Below are positions 25,041 to 32,203 of a stretch of 64,000 nucleotides of DNA, in pieces (the stretch's first letter is position 1; every line of letters begins with the position of its first letter). Below the pieces are notes generated by a model. It worked only from the letters and a program-made list of their open reading frames with translations. It was not told the DNA's origin and did not search any database. Both the position numbers and the translations under genes were made by a program. Origin of the DNA: Hymenobacter sp. H14-R3 (GTDB taxonomy: Bacteria > Bacteroidota > Bacteroidia > Cytophagales > Hymenobacteraceae); NCBI RefSeq assembly GCF_030063445.1, contig NZ_JASITD010000004.1:236660-300659 (forward strand), given 5' to 3'.

Positions 25041-26126
25041 CTAGGGTCGGCGGTTCACCGCGTTCAGGTCTTCAAAGGCGTGCTTGAGGCGGGCCACAAA
25101 GGTTTCCTCGCCTTTGCGCAGCCACACGCGGGGGTCGTAGTACTTCTTGTTGGGCGAGTCGGGGCCGTTGGGGTTGCCAATCTGGCCCTGCAGGAAGCCC
25201 TCATTCTTCACGTAGTACTGCTGGATGCCTTCCCAGAAGGCCCACTGCAAGTCGGTGTCGATGTTCATCTTGATGGCGCCGTAGCTGATGGCCTCGCGGA
25301 TTTCGGCCTGGCTCGAACCCGAGCCGCCGTGAAACACGAAGTCGATGGGCAGCGCCTCCTCAATGTTGTGCTTGGCGCGCAGGTGCTCCTGCGAGTTGTG
25401 CAAAATTTTGGGCTCAAGCTTCACATTACCAGGCTTATACACGCCGTGCACGTTGCCAAATGCCGCCGCAATGGTAAAGCGTGGGCTGATTTCGCGCAGC
25501 TGCTCGTAGGCGTAGGCCACTTCCTCGGGCTGGGTGTAGAGCTTCGACGAGTCCACGTCGGAGTTGTCCACGCCGTCTTCCTCGCCGCCGGTCACGCCCA
25601 GCTCAATCTCCAGCGTCATGCCGATTTTGGCCATACGGGCCAGGTACTCGCGGCAGATTTCGATGTTCTCCTCAATCGGCTCCTCCGACAAGTCAAGCAT
25701 GTGCGAGCTGTACAGCGGCTGGCCGTACTGGGCAAAGTGCTTTTCGCCGGCCTCCAGCAGGCCATCAATCCAGGGCAGCAGCTTTTTAGCGGCGTGGTCG
25801 GTGTGCAAAATCACGGGCACGCCGTAGGCTTCGGCCATCAGGTGCACGTGGTGCGCCCCCGAAATGCCGCCTGCAATGCTGGCCTGCTGCTTATCGTTGG
25901 GCAAGCCTTTGCCAGCAAAAAACTGCGCGCCCCCGTTTGAGAATTGAATGATAACCGGCGAGTTAAGGTCGCGGGCGGCTTCGAGCACGGCGTTCACCGT
26001 ATCGGTGCCGGTCACGTTCACGGCGGGCAGGGCGTAGCCGTGGGTTTTGGCGTGTTGGAAGAGGGCCTGCACTTCGTCGCCGTGCAGCACGCCGGCGCGC
26101 AGGCCGGTAAGGGTGGAGTTTGCCAT
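25041..26126 (-). CDS. fbaA: Class II fructose-bisphosphate aldolase
   Basis: This 361-residue cytosolic enzyme cleaves fructose 1,6-bisphosphate to DHAP and glyceraldehyde 3-phosphate in glycolysis, and runs the reverse in gluconeogenesis. Class IIA features are present: the metal-binding ILHTDHAAKK, the acid pair in LEIELGVTGGEEDGVDN, FGNVHGVYKPGNVKL, the zinc-loop FHGGSGSS, and the phosphate-binding GAIKMNIDTDLQWAFWEG. The length fits the FbaA (E. coli class IIA) type. It is transcribed alone, with a strong hairpin downstream. Confidence 0.96.
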   Translation of the reverse strand: MANSTLTGLRAGVLHGDEVQALFQHAKTHGYALPAVNVTGTDTVNAVLEAARDLNSPVIIQFSNGGAQFFAGKGLPNDKQQASIAGGISGAHHVHLMAEAYGVPVILHTDHAAKKLLPWIDGLLEAGEKHFAQYGQPLYSSHMLDLSEEPIEENIEICREYLARMAKIGMTLEIELGVTGGEEDGVDNSDVDSSKLYTQPEEVAYAYEQLREISPRFTIAAAFGNVHGVYKPGNVKLEPKILHNSQEHLRAKHNIEEALPIDFVFHGGSGSSQAEIREAISYGAIKMNIDTDLQWAFWEGIQQYYVKNEGFLQGQIGNPNGPDSPNKKYYDPRVWLRKGEETFVARLKHAFEDLNAVNRRP

Positions 26127-26225
26127 GAGTAGAATAGGCGGCGCAAAGAAGGCCCCGCCCCCGCAAAGAAACAGCCGAGCGGCCGTTTTGCCTGCGTTGG
26201 GCAGGCCACCGCGACGCTAAAAATA

Positions 26226-26261
26226 AAAACCCTTCCTTATCCAGCGATAAGAAAGGGTTTT
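26226..26261 (-). terminator. Terminator of the tRNA-Arg transcript
   Basis: The 15-bp arms (AAAACCCTTCCTTAT / ATAAGAAAGGGTTTT, one mismatch) surround a CCAGCG loop. On the minus strand it is followed by a T-rich tail (TATTTTTAG) and lies four bases after the tRNA end. Confidence 0.88.
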
Positions 26262-26265
26262 GCCG

Positions 26266-26337
26266 TGGGCACATTAGGAATCGAACCTAAATCTAGAGCT
26301 TCGGAGGCTCCCATACTATCCGTTGTACTATGCGCCC
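26266..26337 (-). tRNA. tRNA-Arg(CCG)
   Basis: A full cloverleaf can be folded on the minus strand: acceptor GGGCGCA/TGTGCCC with one G-U, D stem GTAC/GTAT, anticodon stem GGAGC/GCTCT with loop CTCCGAA (anticodon CCG), and T arm TTAGG/CCTAA with TTCGATT loop. The discriminator base is A, and the CCA is not encoded. It reads the CGG codon. Confidence 0.95.
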
Positions 26338-26483
26338 AGTAGTTCGGGCTGCAAAAGTAGCCACAAATGCGGCCGCTGCCAAACCCAGGTAACTACTTTA
26401 GCCAGTCAAATTAGCTAAAAGCGTAACCCTGGGCCTGAAAATCCGGTTAACTCCCCCTAAACCTGTCAATTCATTCCCTGCAC

Positions 26484-26963
26484 ATGGATTCTTCTAAAAA
26501 GACCCTCTACACGGCCGACGCTACGGCCGTGGGTGGCCGTAGCGGCCACGTACGCTCCGCCACCGGTATTATCGACCTTGAAATGAGCGTGCCCGAAGGC
26601 CTCGGCGGCAAAAAAGGCGCTACTAACCCCGAAGAGCTGTTTGCCGCTGGTTATTCGTCATGCTTTCAGCAGGCCCTACTCGTAATCGCGCAGCGCGGCG
26701 GCGAGAAGCTCGACCCCGCTACGGAGGTAAAGTGTTCGGTAACCCTCTTCCAGGATGGCGAAGCCTTCGGCCTGAGCGCCGTGCTGGACATCGACCTGAA
26801 GTCATTTGACCAGGCTAAAACCATTGAAATGGTGCGCGAGGCCCACAAAATCTGCCCCTACTCGGTAGGTACCCGTGGCAATATGGAAGTGGAGCTGAAG
26901 GTGAAAGGCGAAGCCGTTCCCGTGCAGGCCGCAGAAAACGCCGGCGTAGCCGAAGGCAAGTAA
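26484..26963 (+). CDS. ohr: Organic hydroperoxide resistance protein (Ohr/OsmC family)
   Basis: This 159-residue peroxiredoxin reduces organic hydroperoxides. The two catalytic cysteines are Cys60 in LFAAGYSSCFQQA and Cys124 in HKICPYSVGTRGN. The N-terminal strand block (KTLYTADATAVGGRSGHVRS) with the conserved Arg, and the NPEELFAAGY motif, place it in the Ohr subgroup, not OsmC. The C-terminal tail after KVKG is about 15 residues longer than usual. It is a single-gene unit with its own terminator. There is no MarR-type OhrR regulator next to it. Confidence 0.95.
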   Translation: MDSSKKTLYTADATAVGGRSGHVRSATGIIDLEMSVPEGLGGKKGATNPEELFAAGYSSCFQQALLVIAQRGGEKLDPATEVKCSVTLFQDGEAFGLSAVLDIDLKSFDQAKTIEMVREAHKICPYSVGTRGNMEVELKVKGEAVPVQAAENAGVAEGK

Positions 26964-26986
26964 GCAACTTCGTTTGCCCATAGGAA

Positions 26987-27018
26987 GGCCCATCCGAGCT
27001 ATTGGATGGGCCCTTTTT
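26987..27018 (+). terminator. Terminator after ohr
   Basis: GGCCCATCC and GGATGGGCC pair around an eight-base loop, followed by CTTTTT. It starts 23 bp after the ohr stop. Confidence 0.9.
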
Positions 27019-27105
27019 GCGTGGGCTGAGCGGTGGGCACACCTTTTGCGGGTGGCTTGCGTAAGAGGCCAACCCCTCGGATTATCCGGCGCAAACCTTC
27101 CGCTT

Positions 27106-27639
27106 ATGATTATGAAAAAACTACTCACCGTGCTGGCCGCCGCCGCTACGCTGGCTTCGTGCCGCGAGGCCGGTACCGCCGTGCAAAGCCGCCCCTCGGC
27201 CACCGGCACCGCCGAGGCCAAGACTATTCGCTTCGATACGACCTTCCTGAAAGTGGCCGGCGCGCGCACCTACCCGCACACCTACACCGGCAACCTGGTA
27301 ATCGGGGAAACCAAAAAAGTATCGGTGCCCGTGCAGATTGACTGGACGACCATGGACCAGGCGGGCTGCCCGCAGGTAGCCGCCGTGAAAGTATATCAGC
27401 TCAACGGCGACGACCGCCGCATCATCCTCACGGTGAAGGCTATCCGCGATGCCGTGTGCAAGCCCAACCCCCGGCCCGCCGGCAGCACTCGCGCCGCTAC
27501 CTTCGCCGGCGCGGCCTACCTCAAGCTAACTGGCGAAGCCCGCGAAATTCACCGTACTACTTCTACTACCTTCACCCTCAATGGCTTGGGTTATCATGAT
27601 GAGCTAAGCGCCGACTCGCTATCGGCCAGCGCACAGTAA
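27106..27639 (+). CDS. Predicted lipoprotein of unknown function
   Basis: This encodes 177 residues from ATG 27106; ATG 27112 is also possible. The N-terminus MKKLLTVLAAAATLASC is a lipoprotein signal with a lipobox (LASC), so the mature protein should be lipid-anchored at Cys. The rest is strand-rich with two later cysteines (DQAGCPQVAAVKVYQL and DAVCKPNPRP) that could form a disulfide. I do not recognise a family. It is followed by a perfect palindromic terminator shared with the convergent gene. Confidence 0.75.
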   Translation: MIMKKLLTVLAAAATLASCREAGTAVQSRPSATGTAEAKTIRFDTTFLKVAGARTYPHTYTGNLVIGETKKVSVPVQIDWTTMDQAGCPQVAAVKVYQLNGDDRRIILTVKAIRDAVCKPNPRPAGSTRAATFAGAAYLKLTGEAREIHRTTSTTFTLNGLGYHDELSADSLSASAQ

Positions 27640-27653
27640 AAGCCAGAAACTGC

Positions 27654-27703
27654 GTAACAAAAAGAGCCCTGACCGCAGCTGCGGTCAGGGCTCTTTTTGT
27701 TAC
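27654..27703. terminator. Perfect 50-bp palindromic bidirectional terminator
   Basis: The sequence GTAACAAAAAGAGCCCTGAC onward is its own reverse complement over 25 + 25 bases. Oligo-A on one side and oligo-T on the other give a tail in both directions. It separates two convergent genes (stops at 27639 and 27716). Confidence 0.93.
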
Positions 27704-27715
27704 TTGCAAAGTGCT

Positions 27716-27982
27716 TTAATTCAAGTAGATGCGGTGCGTTACTTCGAAGCGGTGCGGCGCAAAGGCGTTGTAGTAGGGGGCTGGGCCGTCGAAGGTGAGC
27801 ACGTGAATGAGCGGAATGCCTTCGAGACGGCTTTCTACCACACGCACGGGGTAAACTTCGCCTACCGTGGGCCAGTCGCCGCCGTGGTTGGCGGGCCGGT
27901 TGTCGGCATCGACACAGCGGGCGTAATCGAGGTAGGGGGCCGCCGTGGTGGCTTCGGCCAAGGTGTAGCTAGCAACTTCCAT
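27716..27982 (-). CDS. Conserved small hypothetical protein
   Basis: The start was placed at ATG 27982 (MEVASYTLAEATTAAPYLDY), giving 88 residues. Longer readings from 28297 run through sequence with no protein-like character. The protein is rich in strand-forming segments (VYPVRVVESRLEGIPLIHVL) and ends HRFEVTHRIYLN. It has no membrane segment and no motif I can assign. Bases 27983-28173 upstream are gene-free. It ends at the shared terminator. Confidence 0.6.
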   Translation of the reverse strand: MEVASYTLAEATTAAPYLDYARCVDADNRPANHGGDWPTVGEVYPVRVVESRLEGIPLIHVLTFDGPAPYYNAFAPHRFEVTHRIYLN

Positions 27983-28173
27983 AAGGCAAAGGTATGGGGA
28001 GCAAGTAAATACGTACGAAATGGGCAAACGTTGGCCGGAGCCGAGCGGGTGAATAGCAGCCTTAACATCAGCCCACAGCCATAAGTTTGGCCCTGACGCT
28101 GCGGTGTACTTGTGAGCAGCTAAACTTACGACAGAAGTGCCTAGCCCGGCGTAATGACGCCGCCCAAAATCAG

Positions 28174-28377
28174 CTACGAGCGCAGCGAATCTTTCGGCGC
28201 GGACGCGGGCGGCCGAAAAAGCCTGAGCAGTAGCAGTAGCGCCCCCGCCACTACCAGCGCCATGCCGCTCAGCAGTAGCCAATCGGCACCAAACCAATGC
28301 AGTACCTTGATTACAGCACCAAGGAGGAGGACGGCCAACCCGAGCAAGAAGCAGGTAACGGCATAGGCAATTTTCAT
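28174..28377 (-). CDS. Small two-helix membrane protein, GldL-like
   Basis: This 67-residue protein has two membrane helices (LLGLAVLLLGAVIKVLHWFG, then LLLSGMALVVAGALLLLLRL) and a basic tail. The AVIKVLHWFGADWLLLSGM stretch resembles the N-terminal transmembrane hairpin of gliding motility protein GldL, part of the T9SS motor. It lacks the long cytoplasmic part of true GldL, so it is a short relative and not the motor protein. It stands between two minus-strand genes. Confidence 0.65.
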   Translation of the reverse strand: MKIAYAVTCFLLGLAVLLLGAVIKVLHWFGADWLLLSGMALVVAGALLLLLRLFRPPASAPKDSLRS

Positions 28378-28416
28378 AGCTGCAAGCTATATAAAACTTG
28401 CGCGGAAAGCATTAGC

Positions 28417-29397
28417 TTAGCTAAAGCCCAGCACCGGGTGCGGCTGGTAGGGCGCTTCGAGCCGCTTTATCTCGTCCTCCGACAGCTTTACATCCACCGC
28501 CGCCACGGCGTCTTCGAGGTGGCCGGGCTTGCTGGCGCCTACGATGGGGGCCGTAATAACGGGTTTGCTCAGCAGCCAGGCCAGCGCGATTTGGGCATTG
28601 GGCAGGCCGCGCTCCCGGGCAATTTCTGTTACGCGGTCGGCCACCGCGAAGTCGTCGTCGCGGCCGTAGAGGCTTTTGCCGAAGGCGTCGGTTTTGGCGC
28701 GCTCGGTTTCGTTGCGGGCCTTGCTGCGGCCGCCCGTGAGCAGCCCGCGCGCCAGCGGCGACCACGGAATAACCCCGATTTTCTGGTCGGCGCAGAAGGG
28801 CAGCATCTCGCGCTCCTCCTCGCGGTACACGAGGTTGTAATGCGGCTGCATGCTCACGAAGCGCGTCCAGCCCTGCCGGTCGGCCAGGTACTGGGCCTGC
28901 GCAAACTGCCAGGCAAACATCGACGAAGCCCCGATGTAGCGCGCCTTGCCGGCCTTTACCACGTCGTGCAGGGCCTCCATCGTTTCCTCAATCGGCGTGT
29001 CGTAGTCCCAGCGATGAATCTGGTAGAGGTCCACGTAGTCGGTACCCAAGCGCTTGAGACTGGCATCAATGGCACTCAGTATATGCTTGCGCGAGAGGCC
29101 CTTATCATTCGGTCCCGGGCCCATCGCGTTAAAAACCTTGGTAGCCAGCACCACCTCGTCGCGCTGGGCAAAGTCGCGCAGGGCGCGGCCCACCACTTCT
29201 TCGCTCGCACCGTTGGAGTACACGTCGGCGGTGTCGAAGAAGTTGATACCCAGCTCCAGCGCTTTTTGGATGAAAGGCCGGCTTGTGGCTTCGTCCAAGG
29301 CCCAGGGCCAGCGCTCGGTGGGCGTGCCGTAGGTCATGGTGCCCAGGCAAATTTTGGAAACCTGAAGGCCAGTGTTTCCTAAGCGGGTGAATTCCAT
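28417..29397 (-). CDS. Aldo/keto reductase
   Basis: This 326-residue NADPH-dependent oxidoreductase starts at ATG 29397 (MEFTRLGNTGLQVSKICLGT). The tetrad is visible: Asp and Tyr in NFFDTADVYSNGASEEVVG, Lys in VVLATKVFN, and His in LYQIHRWDYD. The NADP-binding end is IVGASKPGHLEDAVAAVDV. The sequence is of the YajO/AKR11-12-like type that acts on small aldehydes or ketones; the substrate is unknown. It is a single gene, with an imperfect inverted repeat upstream (29436-29530). Confidence 0.9.
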   Translation of the reverse strand: MEFTRLGNTGLQVSKICLGTMTYGTPTERWPWALDEATSRPFIQKALELGINFFDTADVYSNGASEEVVGRALRDFAQRDEVVLATKVFNAMGPGPNDKGLSRKHILSAIDASLKRLGTDYVDLYQIHRWDYDTPIEETMEALHDVVKAGKARYIGASSMFAWQFAQAQYLADRQGWTRFVSMQPHYNLVYREEEREMLPFCADQKIGVIPWSPLARGLLTGGRSKARNETERAKTDAFGKSLYGRDDDFAVADRVTEIARERGLPNAQIALAWLLSKPVITAPIVGASKPGHLEDAVAAVDVKLSEDEIKRLEAPYQPHPVLGFS

Positions 29398-29435
29398 AGT
29401 GGAAAAGAGGGAGTAGGAGTAGAATAAGTAAACAG

Positions 29436-29530
29436 GCCTGTCATGCTGACGAAGGAAGTACCTCATCGCGTCAGGGCCGCTCGTTTGCACCTGACGCGAC
29501 AAGGTGCTTCCTTCGTCAGCACGACAGGTG
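29436..29530. repeat. Imperfect inverted repeat of the TCATGCTGACGAAGG family
   Basis: TGTCATGCTGACGAAGGAAG followed by ACCTCATCGCGTCAG pairs with CTGACGCGACAAGGTGCTTC and CTTCGTCAGCACGACA. The arms are about 38 bases with a few mismatches and a 13-base centre. It lies between an aldo/keto reductase and the sucC terminator. A related hairpin is at 63080-63188. Confidence 0.75.
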
Positions 29531-29540
29531 GGTTATAACC

Positions 29541-29575
29541 AAAAAAAGCCCGCCTGGGTTACCAGACGGGCTTTT
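29541..29575 (-). terminator. Terminator of sucC
   Basis: AAAAGCCCGCCTGG and CCAGACGGGCTTTT pair (one bulge) around GTTA. Read on the minus strand, it ends in seven Ts. It lies 23 bp after the sucC stop. Confidence 0.88.
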
Positions 29576-29597
29576 CAATCTCAAAATAGCTAACTGC

Positions 29598-30794
29598 TTA
29601 TGCGGTAGCCAATACTTCTTTCACGCGGGCAGCGGCGTCCTTCAGCAGGGTGGCCGACTTCACTTTCAGGCCGCTCTCATCAATGATGCGGGCGCCTTCC
29701 TCGGCGTTGGTGCCTTGCAGGCGCACGATGATGGGCACGCGGATATCACCGATTTTCTTGTAGGCCTCTACCACGCCGTTGGCTACGCGGTCGCAACGCA
29801 CGATGCCGCCGAAGATGTTGATGAGGATGGCCTTCACGTTCGGGTCCTTCAGGATGATGCGGAAACCCGCCTCTACCGTCTGGGCGTTGGCTCCACCCCC
29901 TACGTCGAGGAAGTTGGCCGGCTCGCCGCCGCTCAGCTTGATGATGTCCATGGTAGCCATGGCCAGGCCGGCGCCGTTCACCATGCAGCCCACGTTGCCG
30001 TCGAGCTTCACGTAGTTCAGGTTCGACTCCGACGCCTCTACCTCCAGGGGGTCTTCCTCGTTGGTATCGCGCAGGGCCACAAAATCTTTGTGGCGGAACA
30101 GGGCGTTGTCGTCCAGGGTCACCTTGGCGTCAACGGCCAGGATTTTGTTGTCCGATGTTTTCAGCACGGGGTTAATCTCGAACATGGCCGAGTCCGTCTC
30201 GTCGTAGGCCTTGTACAGCGCCGTTACGAACTTCACCATCTCCTTAAAGGCATCGCCCGAGAGGCCGAGGCCAAAGGCGATTTTGCGGGCCTGAAAGCCT
30301 TGCAGACCCACGGCGGGGTCGATGAATTCTTTCAGGATTTTTTCGGGGTGATGGTCAGCTACTTCCTCAATATCGACGCCGCCTTCGGTGGTGTAGATGA
30401 TGACGTTTTTGCCACTGGTGCGGTCAAGCACCACGCTCATGTAGAACTCCTTGGTGGGGCTTTCGCCGGGGTAATACACGTCCTGGGCGATGAGGACTTT
30501 ATTGACCAGGCGGCCTTCGGGGCCAGTTTGCTTGGTAACAAGCTGCATACCAAGGATTTGACCGGCAATCTCTTTTACCTGCTCCAGGTTTTTGGCGAGC
30601 TTTACTCCGCCGCCCTTGCCCCGGCCACCGGCGTGAATCTGGGCCTTGATGACGTACCAGCTGGTGCCGGTTTGCTCGGTGAGCTTTTTGGCGGCTTCTA
30701 CGGCTTCCTCGGCGGTGTCGGCGGTGAGGCCTTCCTGCACGCGTACGCCGTATTTTTTGAGAATTTCCTTGCCTTGATACTCGTGAATATTCAT
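29598..30794 (-). CDS. sucC: Succinate-CoA ligase (ADP-forming), beta subunit
   Basis: This 398-residue TCA-cycle enzyme starts at ATG 30794 ([17 protein letters not shown]), the family's standard N-terminus; longer in-frame readings are not protein-like. It has an ATP-grasp domain with [20 protein letters not shown] and [20 protein letters not shown]. The CoA-ligase part carries the [24 protein letters not shown] block. With SucD (not in the window) it converts succinyl-CoA to succinate with ATP formation. It is transcribed divergently from lolD, with 178 bp between them that include a TCATTGCGAGCGCAACGAAG repeat. Confidence 0.97.
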   Translation of the reverse strand: MNIHEYQGKEILKKYGVRVQEGLTADTAEEAVEAAKKLTEQTGTSWYVIKAQIHAGGRGKGGGVKLAKNLEQVKEIAGQILGMQLVTKQTGPEGRLVNKVLIAQDVYYPGESPTKEFYMSVVLDRTSGKNVIIYTTEGGVDIEEVADHHPEKILKEFIDPAVGLQGFQARKIAFGLGLSGDAFKEMVKFVTALYKAYDETDSAMFEINPVLKTSDNKILAVDAKVTLDDNALFRHKDFVALRDTNEEDPLEVEASESNLNYVKLDGNVGCMVNGAGLAMATMDIIKLSGGEPANFLDVGGGANAQTVEAGFRIILKDPNVKAILINIFGGIVRCDRVANGVVEAYKKIGDIRVPIIVRLQGTNAEEGARIIDESGLKVKSATLLKDAAARVKEVLATA

Positions 30795-30852
30795 CGGAGG
30801 GGGTAGGGGTGGAGTTTTAAGTACTGGCGCGAAGGTAGGGCCGGGATGCCGC

Positions 30853-30894
30853 TTGTCATTGCGAGCGCAACGAAGTGGAGCGCGGCACCCGACA
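30853..30894. repeat. Intergenic repeat (GTCATTGCGAGCGCAACGAA type)
   Basis: TTGTCATTGCGAGCGCAACG followed by AAGTGGAGCGCGGCACCC lies in the sucC-lolD divergent spacer. This short repeat type is widespread between genes in environmental Bacteroidota and can fold into a small stem (GCGAGCGC... GAGCGCGGC). Only one copy is in the window. Confidence 0.4.
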
Positions 30895-30972
30895 GGCGGC
30901 GCGGGCGGCCCAACGCCCGGCGGCCTTTGCACGTAGCTTTGCCCACTTACTACTAGTATAGCCCACATTACC

Positions 30973-31629
30973 TTGCTGCAAGCCATTAACCTCCGCAAAA
31001 GCTACAATTCGCTGGAAGTGCTCAAGGGCATTGACCTTACTATTAAGCGGGCCGAAATCGTGAGTATCGTGGGGTCGTCGGGAGCTGGCAAAAGCACGCT
31101 GCTACATATTTTGGGCACCTTGGACGACCCCGACGCGGGCGAGGTGCTTTTCGATGGCGAGTCGGTGACCAAGCTGGGACGCACTGCGCTGGCCAAGTTT
31201 CGCAACCGCCACATTGGCTTCGTGTTCCAGTTTCACAACCTGCTGCCTGAGTTCACGGCTCTCGAAAATGTATGCCTGCCCGCCTTTCTGGCCGACCGCT
31301 CGGAGAAGGAAGTGCGCGTGCGGGCCCGCGAATTACTGGGCCTGCTCAACCTCGACCACCGCGTAGACCACAAGCCCAGCGAGATGAGCGGCGGCGAGCA
31401 GCAGCGCGTGTCGGTGGCCCGCGCCCTCATCAACTCGCCTGAAATCATCTTTGCCGATGAGCCCAGCGGCAACCTCGACTCCAAAAATGCCCAGGAGCTG
31501 CATGAACTGTTCTTCTGGCTGCGCAAGGAGTTTGGCCAAACCTTCGTCATCGTGACTCACAACGACACGCTGGCCCAAATGGCCGACCGCACCATTGTAA
31601 TGCGTGACGGCCATATTCTGGAAGAGTAG
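30973..31629 (+). CDS. lolD: ABC transporter ATP-binding protein, LolD type
   Basis: This 218-residue ATPase starts at TTG 30973 ([20 protein letters not shown]); no in-frame ATG gives a family-like start. It has Walker [10 protein letters not shown] (34-42), the Q-loop [12 protein letters not shown], signature [15 protein letters not shown], Walker [14 protein letters not shown] and switch His in VIVTHND. The [16 protein letters not shown] segment is typical of LolD, which powers lipoprotein release from the inner membrane together with LolCE-type permeases. No permease gene is adjacent. MacB-like ATPases are the alternative. Confidence 0.9.
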   Translation: MLQAINLRKSYNSLEVLKGIDLTIKRAEIVSIVGSSGAGKSTLLHILGTLDDPDAGEVLFDGESVTKLGRTALAKFRNRHIGFVFQFHNLLPEFTALENVCLPAFLADRSEKEVRVRARELLGLLNLDHRVDHKPSEMSGGEQQRVSVARALINSPEIIFADEPSGNLDSKNAQELHELFFWLRKEFGQTFVIVTHNDTLAQMADRTIVMRDGHILEE

Positions 31630-31735
31630 GCGAGTAGCGTGGACGCTGGGAGTCCGCGCTTGGAACCGTTGGTTTTCGACAAAGCAGGCGTTTATTTCGT
31701 AGTAAACGCACCTCTTTTTCAAAAACACGCCTGCT

Positions 31736-32128
31736 ATGCCCCTACTCACCATCCTCGACGAAACGGCCAGCGGCAGTGTGCTGCACCGCCTGGAGCTGGA
31801 AATCAGCCAGGAAACGCTCACCGTGCGCGAACTGATTGCCCGCCGCGTGCACGACGAAGTAGCCGACTACAATAAGCGGCAACCACCTGTTTTTCAGGGA
31901 CTTGTCCAGCCCACCGAGTCGGAGCGGGCGCTCAACGGCTACCGGCTGCGGCCCACCAAGCAAATTGATGGCGAGCAGCAGGCGTACCGCGCCCTCGAAG
32001 CGTTTCAGCGCAACGGGTTTTTCGTGCTCATCAACGACCGGCAGGCCGAAAGCCTGGACGAGGAGGTGTGGCTCGGCGACGGGGCCACCGTCAGCTTCGT
32101 GAAGCTCACGCCCCTGGTGGGCGGCTGA
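31736..32128 (+). CDS. MoaD/ThiS-like beta-grasp protein ending in Gly-Gly
   Basis: This 130-residue protein starts at ATG 31736. The first strands are LLTILDETASGSVLHRLELE, then a helix with VRELIARRVHDEV. A 40-residue insertion follows before FVLINDRQAESLDEEVWLGD and GATVSFVKLTPLVGG. The last block has the same order as MoaD/ThiS (strand, NDR turn, LGDGATVSF, C-terminal GG). In those proteins the terminal glycine is adenylated and then carries sulfur or forms a ubiquitin-like bond. No E1-like or JAB-type partner is adjacent. It lies directly before three DUF4132 genes, and a decayed copy of its 3' end lies before the third. The fold call is by pattern and needs confirmation. Confidence 0.6.
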   Translation: MPLLTILDETASGSVLHRLELEISQETLTVRELIARRVHDEVADYNKRQPPVFQGLVQPTESERALNGYRLRPTKQIDGEQQAYRALEAFQRNGFFVLINDRQAESLDEEVWLGDGATVSFVKLTPLVGG

Positions 32129-32203
32129 GGCGCGGCCCGGTTACTTGCTTTACTCCTTTTCTTCCCTTGTTCAGCCAGCTCCTCGGCTGTCAGTAGCATC
32201 AGT

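Noticed and set aside
29715..30806. 363-residue plus-strand reading opposite sucC
   Set aside because: Antisense shadow of a clear housekeeping gene.
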